NCBI GenBank assembly: GCA_963721075.1
Contig: CAVRHV010000007.1
Span: forward strand, 62,001 to 126,000
DNA from: DATFVA01 sp963721075
GTDB lineage: Bacteria; Bacteroidota; Ignavibacteria; Ignavibacteriales; Ignavibacteriaceae
Direction: 5' to 3'
DNA length: 64,000 nt
Shown here: positions 57,372 to 64,000 of the stretch, piece by piece
How the letters are laid out: each line of letters starts with the position of its first letter
Numbering within the stretch: the stretch's first letter is position 1
Notes under the pieces: model-generated
What the model was told of the DNA's origin: nothing
Database searches by the model: none
Seen by the model: only the letters and a program-made list of their open reading frames with translations
Made by a program: the position numbers and the translations under genes

Positions 57372-58511
57372 TTACTCCTTAGATTTATACCAGTATATTT
57401 TTCTTTCGCTCAGGACAACTATCAGACTAATCAGCAAAAATACGAATATACCTCCTGCTATCGTAGTAAATACAGTCTTTGGCGATGATTTTCTAAGAGG
57501 AGGTATTGCTTCATCCAGGACCTGGACGGTTGGAATATCCCTGTTTTCCTGAATTTTCTCTTTATAATATTGCTGTTGAAGAAGCAGATAAACTTCATTC
57601 TGTATTTTTACATCTCTCAGAAGAGATGCAAGTTCTTTACCAAGCTCAGGAACATCTTTAAAAGCAACCAGATAATCCTGACTTCCCATTGCCATCTTAT
57701 CGTATTGTTCTTTTAGCTGGTTCAGTTTTGTGCGCAATCCCACCATTGTCTGATTATCTTCACGCAGATTCGGCTGCAGCAGTCCAAGCTGGACCTCTGT
57801 CTTAACTATTTCAGTCTTTAAATCTGCTGCAGCTGTTATTGCTGCATTAACCTGTTCGGGAAGAGAAATAGCTTTATTTTTCTGCTGGAAGACTGCCAGT
57901 TTATTTTCGACTGAATCCAGCTGCGATTTTGTTTTCACAAGCTGGGCCTCTATATACTGACGTGCCCTTTTTGCCTGTGATGATAGTTTCTCCCTGTTCA
58001 TCTTATCAAGTGCTTCTACATAAGTATTTGAAAGATCAGCTGCCAGATTTCTGACTGAATCTTTATCTGAAGTTATAATTGGAAACAAAGGCGTGCTGAC
58101 TTCTACGTTTAATTTAATTATCCCCTCCTTAGTCAGATCTATTTCTAATTTATCCTGTAATTTTTCAGCTGCTTTATATTTATTATCAATATCATAATAC
58201 TTATCAAGATGATATTTGTTCACAACATATAAAGCCGCAGTTCTGCTTTTTAGCATTTCAACGAAAAGCTGCGAGTTAGCACTTGATAATCCAGCTCCCA
58301 ATATACTGGAAAAGTCCTGTCCGCTCAGCAAAGTACTCAATGACCCGGTCTCATTATTATTTTCCGGAGGCATCACGGAAATAGTTGCCTTATATGTAAC
58401 TGGATAAACGAATAACAGAATCAGAAATAATATAATAGTAGCAGCTATTGTGACCTTTAAGATTTTATTCCTGTGGAAAATAATTGTATTTAAGATTTCG
58501 TGATAATTCAC
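57372..58511 (-). CDS. Wzz-like polysaccharide chain-length determinant
   Basis: A 379-residue protein with an N-terminal helix (about residues 18-38, FLILLFVYPVTYKATISVMP) and a C-terminal helix (TIAGGIFVFLLISLIVVLSE), and a large periplasmic domain with coiled coil (ARQYIEAQLVKTKSQLDSVE) between them: the Wzz/PCP layout. No kinase domain is fused to it. The start is GTG at 58511 with AGGTAG upstream, immediately after the SLBB gene. Confidence 0.88.
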   Translation of the reverse strand: MNYHEILNTIIFHRNKILKVTIAATIILFLILLFVYPVTYKATISVMPPENNNETGSLSTLLSGQDFSSILGAGLSSANSQLFVEMLKSRTAALYVVNKYHLDKYYDIDNKYKAAEKLQDKLEIDLTKEGIIKLNVEVSTPLFPIITSDKDSVRNLAADLSNTYVEALDKMNREKLSSQAKRARQYIEAQLVKTKSQLDSVENKLAVFQQKNKAISLPEQVNAAITAAADLKTEIVKTEVQLGLLQPNLREDNQTMVGLRTKLNQLKEQYDKMAMGSQDYLVAFKDVPELGKELASLLRDVKIQNEVYLLLQQQYYKEKIQENRDIPTVQVLDEAIPPLRKSSPKTVFTTIAGGIFVFLLISLIVVLSERKIYWYKSKE

Positions 58512-58514
58512 TTG

Positions 58515-60140
58515 CTACCTCGAAGCTACTATGATTGCCACTGTGGCTGCAATGATCGATGCTACCTGACCAACTACCGCCAGCGATGTAGTAAATACAT
58601 CCCAGAATTTTGGTCCAGGCGGGATTTCAGGAATCCAGATCGTATCACCCGGTTTAAGTGTATCTACATCTTCCGCATCAATCCATTCTCCGCTGTTTGC
58701 TTTTATAACACGAACATCCCCTTCCTCAGCTCTCCACCCGAACCCTCCTGCAAGTTGAATATAATCATCAACTGATAATCCAGGCTGAAAAATAATATTA
58801 CCGGGATTAACAACCTGACCAAGAAGTATCACGTAATCTTTAGCTTGTGGAATGTTTATTACATCACCTCTTTTAAGGATAAGGTCTTCAGATTTATTTC
58901 CCTTATTAAAAAGCTCATTGAAGTCCACAACTACCTTACCGACTCTTTGCCTTGACTTGGCTTTTAGATAATCATATTCATCATCTGTCATATCTGCTCT
59001 TAGCATAGTTTTTAATCGTTCATACTCCGGATCAACTTCAACTGTACCTGTGTTCCGGGTAAGTGTAGCGTCTATTAGAGAAGCATCCTTCCGAAAACCG
59101 CCGGCCTGCTGAATAATTTCCGATAGCAGTGTTTCATCCTCATTAATTTTATAATAACCGGGATATTTTACATAACCTGATACCTGAACGAATTTGGGAT
59201 CGAAATAATTGGGAATTTGCCTAACCATAATCTGATCCTCAAAATGCAGCAGAGGACTTCCGTTTTTAATATTTTTATAATCATAATAACGGCTCATCTG
59301 TGTTTTCCCATCAGGTTCAAAACTTGCTACTTCGATAGAGTCTTTCCTGGCTTTTGCCAGTAAACCACCAGCTATAGTAATAAGATGATCAATACTCTCT
59401 CCATCAACAAATTCGTATGTGCCGGGATATTTTACCATACCCGTTATTGCTACTACCTTATCAACACGGTCCACAATTACTACATCGCCCTCTCTCATCA
59501 GGGGGTTATTCTTTCTGTCTCCAAGTCTCAGAAAGTCGAGAAGATCATAAACCTGCTGAACACTGTCTCTGTGTATAACCCGGATATTTCTGAAATTAGA
59601 AGTTTTATTCAAACCTTCCGAATCCATAATAAGATCCATCAACCTGGAATTGGCGGACATAACCAAAGTTGCAGGCTTTTTTACATCTCCCAGAAGCGAT
59701 AATTTTATTTTTCTAAAATCGGTCAGTGAGATGAACACATCCACATTCTTGTAATAATTATTGACCGCCATTTTAATCTTTTCCTTCGCTTCGCGAAGTG
59801 TTAATCCGTTCAAATCAACACCCCCAACCTTAGGTATATATAATATACCCTCCTGGTTTATGAAAAGATCAAAAGGTATCTCCTCAATTCCATTAATAGA
59901 AACAAAAATTTTATCTCCAGGTCCAACAATATATTCGTCAGGGTTAACACTCCCCTCTGTTGCTTCAAGTGGTATATTTCGTTCTGATTTAAGTGCTGTA
60001 GAATCTGAGAACAAGGCGAAAGTTCTTTCTTTATAATCAGGCATGCCCTGACTTTCAGCAGAATAAAATATTGCACTCGAGAGAAAAAGCAGGATGAACA
60101 AAACTGAATTATTTTTCAGTGATCGGCTAATATTAATCAT
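58515..60140 (-). CDS. Polysaccharide export outer-membrane protein (Wza-like) with multiple SLBB domains
   Basis: A 541-residue protein with a signal peptide, a poly-export domain (IVGPGDKIFVSINGIEEIPF at about 70-90), several SLBB units (GMVKYPGTYEFVDGESIDHL, VSGYVKYPGYYKINEDETLL, LGQVVNPGNIIFQPGLSVDD) and a C-terminal hydrophobic helix (VFTTSLAVVGQVASIIAATV), as in Wza where this helix forms the outer-membrane pore. It should conduct the polysaccharide from periplasm to surface. No lipobox cysteine is evident. Confidence 0.9.
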   Translation of the reverse strand: MINISRSLKNNSVLFILLFLSSAIFYSAESQGMPDYKERTFALFSDSTALKSERNIPLEATEGSVNPDEYIVGPGDKIFVSINGIEEIPFDLFINQEGILYIPKVGGVDLNGLTLREAKEKIKMAVNNYYKNVDVFISLTDFRKIKLSLLGDVKKPATLVMSANSRLMDLIMDSEGLNKTSNFRNIRVIHRDSVQQVYDLLDFLRLGDRKNNPLMREGDVVIVDRVDKVVAITGMVKYPGTYEFVDGESIDHLITIAGGLLAKARKDSIEVASFEPDGKTQMSRYYDYKNIKNGSPLLHFEDQIMVRQIPNYFDPKFVQVSGYVKYPGYYKINEDETLLSEIIQQAGGFRKDASLIDATLTRNTGTVEVDPEYERLKTMLRADMTDDEYDYLKAKSRQRVGKVVVDFNELFNKGNKSEDLILKRGDVINIPQAKDYVILLGQVVNPGNIIFQPGLSVDDYIQLAGGFGWRAEEGDVRVIKANSGEWIDAEDVDTLKPGDTIWIPEIPPGPKFWDVFTTSLAVVGQVASIIAATVAIIVASR

Positions 60141-60154
60141 TTGATAAGCAGTAC

Positions 60155-62410
60155 TCAGCTCTTTTTTTCTGTATTAGAAAATTTGTTTTTTCTACTCTCA
60201 GAAGGCCGCGAATAATAGTAGTAATATTTATAATATGAACCATAACCGCTTTTGTAGCTGAAATTGTTTAGGACAGTACCTATAAATGATGATCCGTCCC
60301 TTTTAATTAATTCAACTGATTTTTCAAGCAGCTCAGACTCAGTTGTCTCTGCTGAGACTACAAGGATACTTGCATCTACAAGGCTTGCCAGTATTTCCGA
60401 ATCCGTTACGGCTATAACCGGAGGTGAATCAATGATGATTATATCATATTTTTCTCTAATAACTCCCAGGAATTCCTTCATTGCTTTTGATTCGAGCATT
60501 TCAGCAGGATTAGGAGGAATTGTACCTGATGTAATATAGTTGAGGTTTGATGAATCAGTACTTCGAATAATCTCCTCAAGCGATGCCTTTCCGAACAGAT
60601 AGTCAATTAAACCGGGGAACCTGTTTGAATTAAAGACCGTATGAATACGGGGCTTTCTGAGGTCGCAGTCAAGTACCAGTGTTTTCCTGTTCGCCTGTGC
60701 GAAACTTCCTCCCAGATTTATTGCCACTGTGGTTTTACCTTCCTGTGGTGCGGAAGATGTAACCATTATCGTCTTAAGAGATTCCTTATCGGGATGAGAG
60801 AACTGAATCCTGGTCCTAAGCGCACGAAATGCCTCACTCGGAATCGAATCAGGTTTTTTGGAGACGATAAATTCAAATTCATTGGAACCATTAACTCCTA
60901 TTCCTTCGATCTGAGGAATCCATGCAAGTACATTAATATTTTTGTTCTGAATATCTTCAGGTGTTTTGATTGTATTATCAAAATAATTCCTGGTAAATAC
61001 ATAGCCGAAAGCCATACCTACTCCAAGAACAAGTCCGATCAGTACAATTAAAAACCTGTTCGGCTTGGCAGGTGAATCAGGTCTTCTTGCATTATCGATA
61101 ATAAGGACATTACCGGGCTGCGATTGCTCGTTTATAAGCGCTTCCTGGTATTTTTCTTCAACAAGTGTATAAAGTTTCTCCAAAGCTTCTCTGTTTCTTT
61201 GCAATCTGGCTAATTCGATTGATGTTTTAGGAAGCTGATTGAACTTAGCCTCATAATTGTTAACTATTTTACTAAGCTCTTCTGTGGTTATCTGCAGTGC
61301 CTGATTGTTTATCTCTTCTTCGATTATTTTCTGTGAAAGATCTTTTACCTCTTCAGGACTGCTGGCAAGAATACCCGCTTTAATTACTTTCATTTTATTA
61401 TCAAGTTTTGACTTCAGATCATCAATCTTTTCATCATAGTCCTTAATTACCTTGGAATTATTTCCCTTAACGTCCTTCGACACGACTGCCATATCCCGGT
61501 TAACCTGCAGCCTTGCAAGCTGCTGTTGTAGAGTCTGAATATATGCTTCGCTGGCAACACTCTGAAGATAATCGGCCAGACGTGGATTCTGATCAGCCAG
61601 TTCTTTCTTATACTGTGCTAAAATTTTATTTGATGCTGCCAGTTCGATCTGTTTAGCGTTTTTCTGTGCTTCGAAATCGGAAAGCTGGTTTATAAGGCTG
61701 GCCGCCTGTTCATCAAGGGCTATAATACCGCCTTTCTCCTGAAAATTTCTCAGATTTTCCTCTGCAGCATTGAGTTCTGTCTGTTTTTCTTCCCGCTGCT
61801 GGTTGAGAAAGGCTTTAACCATTGTCAGTTGGTTTCGGTTCATCTCCAGATTGAGATATTTATATTCTCTGGCGTAGATATTAGCGATAAGTGCTGCCTC
61901 GAAAGGGGAAGGTGATTCCGCCGATATATCAATGATATCCAGACCTCTCTTTTGTTCAATCGTCACACTTCCAATCAGAAGCCTTGCTATTTGATCGATA
62001 CTAAGCAGTTTGTTTTTAGCATCGCTGAAATCATGACTCTGAATCAGGTAAAAGCTGTCTTTATTACTTGAGGTATTAAAGCTGTCGATCAAAGCCTTTG
62101 CTACCCGTGCTCTTAAATTGTGACTTTTTAAAATCTCAATCTCATTTGCTATAAACCTGTCGCTTCCAAAATCCTGAAATTCAGGCATCAGCGGTGCTTC
62201 AAGAATATTTCCCTGAGGCATTGATACTTTCAGTGAAGTTGTTGCTTTATAGATATTGCGCGCATTGACCGCATAAATAATAGCTACAATCAAACTTACA
62301 ACGGTAATCAGGATAACAGGAACTATGTTGGTTCTTATTAACTTTATATAATCTTTAAGTGAATTACTCTCTATTGACCTGAGGTCATCATTTATCGGAT
62401 CTGATGCCAT
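60155..62410 (-). CDS. Wzc-like polysaccharide co-polymerase with BY-kinase domain
   Basis: The 751-residue protein has two membrane helices (about residues 30-50 and 450-470) around a long coiled-coil periplasmic domain, then a bacterial tyrosine kinase: Walker A SSAPQEGKTTVAINLG, A' VLDCDLRKPRIH, Walker B IIIIDSPPV. The C-terminus is tyrosine-rich (YGSYYKYYYYYSRPSE), the autophosphorylation cluster. Cycles of phosphorylation control polymer length and export through the Wza-like protein encoded next. Confidence 0.94.
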   Translation of the reverse strand: MASDPINDDLRSIESNSLKDYIKLIRTNIVPVILITVVSLIVAIIYAVNARNIYKATTSLKVSMPQGNILEAPLMPEFQDFGSDRFIANEIEILKSHNLRARVAKALIDSFNTSSNKDSFYLIQSHDFSDAKNKLLSIDQIARLLIGSVTIEQKRGLDIIDISAESPSPFEAALIANIYAREYKYLNLEMNRNQLTMVKAFLNQQREEKQTELNAAEENLRNFQEKGGIIALDEQAASLINQLSDFEAQKNAKQIELAASNKILAQYKKELADQNPRLADYLQSVASEAYIQTLQQQLARLQVNRDMAVVSKDVKGNNSKVIKDYDEKIDDLKSKLDNKMKVIKAGILASSPEEVKDLSQKIIEEEINNQALQITTEELSKIVNNYEAKFNQLPKTSIELARLQRNREALEKLYTLVEEKYQEALINEQSQPGNVLIIDNARRPDSPAKPNRFLIVLIGLVLGVGMAFGYVFTRNYFDNTIKTPEDIQNKNINVLAWIPQIEGIGVNGSNEFEFIVSKKPDSIPSEAFRALRTRIQFSHPDKESLKTIMVTSSAPQEGKTTVAINLGGSFAQANRKTLVLDCDLRKPRIHTVFNSNRFPGLIDYLFGKASLEEIIRSTDSSNLNYITSGTIPPNPAEMLESKAMKEFLGVIREKYDIIIIDSPPVIAVTDSEILASLVDASILVVSAETTESELLEKSVELIKRDGSSFIGTVLNNFSYKSGYGSYYKYYYYYSRPSESRKNKFSNTEKKS

Positions 62411-62411
62411 A

Positions 62412-62927
62412 TTACTTCGCTATATTTAAAATTAAAATTGTGAGTGATATTAAGGCAGAAAATACTGACAGACCTATCTGCAGATAATCCTTAAAATAAA
62501 GCCTTTGAGAACCGGGAACCAGTAATATGTCTCCTGCATCCAGACCGGGTGCGTTCTTAAGCTCCTTTAAGTTTTCATCCCATAACAAGTCATTGTAATT
62601 AAATTTTACCATCTCTCTGGTGGAATCTTCAAGAGTTCTGAATATCCGGAGATCATCAAGATGTGCATCCTCAGTAGGTCCGCCTGCATACGACAAGAGA
62701 TCGTATACGTTACTTTCCATAGGAATTACATATTTCCCTGGATATTTTACAAATCCCCACACAGCTACTTTTATGTTCAAAGTTGTGGGATCGGAATAAT
62801 CATAAAAGGCCCCCTGGTTCTGCCTCAGCTGATTTGTATTACTGCCAACCTGCAGTTCAGAATTCTGAGCAAAAATCATTATACTAAATAAGAACGAGAG
62901 GATTAGACTTCTGAAAAAGTAGTTCAT
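62412..62927 (-). CDS. Small single-SLBB protein with C-terminal membrane helix
   Basis: The 171-residue protein has a signal peptide (LILSFLFSIMIFAQ), one SLBB unit (VWGFVKYPGKYVIPMESNVY, then LLSYAGGPTEDAHLDDLRIF) and a C-terminal hydrophobic helix (LQIGLSVFSALISLTILILN). Unlike the Wza-like protein at 58515 it has no poly-export domain. It overlaps the operon start just before the Wzc-like gene (1-bp gap). It may be an accessory or periplasmic adaptor for export; function unproven. Confidence 0.8.
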   Translation of the reverse strand: MNYFFRSLILSFLFSIMIFAQNSELQVGSNTNQLRQNQGAFYDYSDPTTLNIKVAVWGFVKYPGKYVIPMESNVYDLLSYAGGPTEDAHLDDLRIFRTLEDSTREMVKFNYNDLLWDENLKELKNAPGLDAGDILLVPGSQRLYFKDYLQIGLSVFSALISLTILILNIAK

Positions 62928-62982
62928 TTAACGGAATTCCGCGAGATTATAAATAATAAAATTAGTAATATTTAACTATACA

Positions 62983-63843
62983 TCAAATCTTTAACGACAG
63001 TCTTTTCAATGAGATTATGCTGATCGCAAAACCGAGAAATGGACCAACAAAAAATAACATACTAAGGTAAATATATCTGGAGGTTCCCAAAAAATTTATT
63101 GTGCTAATATAATCAGCAAAAATGGAAACAAACAAGATAAAAATGCCTGTAGATATGGCCCCGGCCAGCATACCCACGATCATCGAATTTAATATAACAG
63201 GCATCTTAATGGTAATTAATTTTGCCCCTACAAGTTTCATTGTCTCCAGTTCCTCAAACCTGGAATTTATTATCAGTTTCACAGTACTATAAACGATATA
63301 AATGGACAGAAATAATATAACCCCCGTAGCAATAAATATATATTTTTTGATGCTGTTAAGGGTTGAAATAAGTTTGTATATGAATTCATCCTTCATCCCG
63401 ATTTCATCAACACCTTTGATCGCAGACAGAGAAGCAATTATATCATCAAGAGAATCTTTTTCCACATATTTGTCTTTCATACTCACTGTAAATGATGCTG
63501 GAAGAGGGTTGTAGTCAAGCAGTTTTCTGAAATCTTCCCCCGTTTCTTTTATGAATATTTCCGCTGCTTCATCTTTGTCTATATAGACTAAACTTTTAAT
63601 ATATTCCTTCTTTTCAAGTTCATTTTTTATTTTATTTGTTTCATCCCTACTCAGACCGTCCTTAAGAAATAAATTTATGCTCACATTCTCCTTTATTTGC
63701 TTCTGAATGACATTTGTAGACTGAATGAGGGCCAGTGAAGCAGTAATTAGAAGAACAGAGATAATTAATGAAGTTAATGAGAGAAAAAATGAAGATTTTG
63801 CTCTCCCAATTAACCTCAATGCCTCTTTAAATGAAAAAAACAT
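62983..63843 (-). CDS. ftsX: Cell division protein FtsX
   Basis: A 286-residue membrane protein with four helices, a large extracytoplasmic loop after the first helix (about 45-165), and the FtsX-type ending ELETMKLVGAKLITIKMPV followed by two helices. With FtsE it forms an ABC-like complex that activates peptidoglycan hydrolases at the septum. ftsE is not in this window. AAGAGG lies 9 bp before the ATG. Confidence 0.92.
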   Translation of the reverse strand: MFFSFKEALRLIGRAKSSFFLSLTSLIISVLLITASLALIQSTNVIQKQIKENVSINLFLKDGLSRDETNKIKNELEKKEYIKSLVYIDKDEAAEIFIKETGEDFRKLLDYNPLPASFTVSMKDKYVEKDSLDDIIASLSAIKGVDEIGMKDEFIYKLISTLNSIKKYIFIATGVILFLSIYIVYSTVKLIINSRFEELETMKLVGAKLITIKMPVILNSMIVGMLAGAISTGIFILFVSIFADYISTINFLGTSRYIYLSMLFFVGPFLGFAISIISLKRLSLKI

Positions 63844-63866
63844 GAGTTAGAAACCTCTTTTAATTA

Positions 63867-64000
63867 TCAGAAATTAGATTCATCTATCCATCTTGAGATC
63901 TGCCACTTTGAGTCATTGGACTTTCTTTTCAGGGCCATATTTACCCGTCCGTCTATACGAACGACGTCTGTAGGATTAAAAGTAATTGTAAGATTGAAAC
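63867..64000 (-). CDS. C-terminal end of an unidentified protein (5' part off window)
   Basis: The last 44 codons read FNLTITFNPTDVVRIDG then RVNMALKRKSNDSKWQISRW and IDESNF, stopping at 63867-63869. The strand-like pattern and the KWQISRW ending resemble NTF2-like or small lipoprotein folds, but too little is visible to assign a family. It is upstream of ftsX on the same strand with a 23-bp gap. Confidence 0.6.
   Translation of the reverse strand, partial: FNLTITFNPTDVVRIDGRVNMALKRKSNDSKWQISRWIDESNF

Noticed and set aside
1..64000. rRNA, tRNA, prophage, insertion sequence or integrase
   Set aside because: I saw no such signature on either strand; the gaps are short and are explained by promoters, terminators or relics.

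Overview
This window looks like chromosomal DNA of an AT-rich Gram-negative bacterium, most likely an Ignavibacteria-type relative of the Bacteroidota/Chlorobiota. The evidence is a secreted protein ending in a type IX secretion sorting domain of the NYPNPFNPST type, a TonB-dependent receptor with a carboxypeptidase-regulatory N-terminus, several beta-barrel proteins ending in Phe, a probable PPi-dependent phosphofructokinase, and frequent use of AGGAG-like Shine-Dalgarno sites. I saw no rRNA, tRNA, CRISPR array, integrase, transposase or phage gene.

Layout. Positions 1-7146 (minus) hold an unusual run: a fatty-acid-hydroxylase-like membrane enzyme, a lone receiver domain, two paralogous KaiC/RecA-like ATPases (one with a Lys-to-Arg change in its P-loop and a possible degenerate GGDEF-like tail), a TPR plus outer-membrane-barrel protein, and a family 2 glycosyltransferase. 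I read this as a candidate regulated exopolysaccharide synthesis and export module. Positions 7377-13406 hold a sodium symporter with a 37-residue MetS-like partner, a PPi-type phosphofructokinase, a PcrA/UvrD helicase and ferritin. Positions 13480-18039 hold nuoABCDEF without nuoG-N. Positions 18204-21642 (plus) hold a fibronectin-III lipoprotein, a beta-barrel protein and an RsbW-like kinase. Next come a malate dehydrogenase relic, intact mdh, and rplU-rpmA.

Positions 23781-29854 (minus) form a tightly overlapped run: xseA, xseB, dxs, a Gfo/Idh/MocA oxidoreductase, a response regulator and a histidine kinase. A TonB receptor and a small barrel protein follow, then three PLP enzymes of sulfur amino-acid metabolism; one pair (cystathionine beta-synthase and gamma-lyase-like) would make cysteine from homocysteine. 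An 11-bp tandem repeat lies between the PLP genes. Positions 38138-41907 hold an APC permease fused to UspA domains, fmt and def. Positions 41989-47155 look like a peptide-uptake set: OPT transporter, MFS carrier, a barrel-like protein and an aminopeptidase. Positions 50310-53070 form a nitrosative-stress cluster (Rrf2 regulator, polyferredoxin, RIC repair protein, truncated haemoglobin) with a matching palindrome before two of its genes. After YihY and purL, positions 56434-62927 hold a capsule/EPS export set (SLBB proteins, Wzc-like kinase, Wzz-like protein, UDP-glucuronate decarboxylase-like enzyme). ftsX and a partial gene close the window.

Data quality. At least ten genes are broken by single-base shifts (thirteen events counted), including fmt, nuoE and nuoF. 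Eleven of the thirteen look like one extra base and the reading continues cleanly in the next frame, so most are probably sequencing errors rather than pseudogenes. The broken genes are described as whole genes below.
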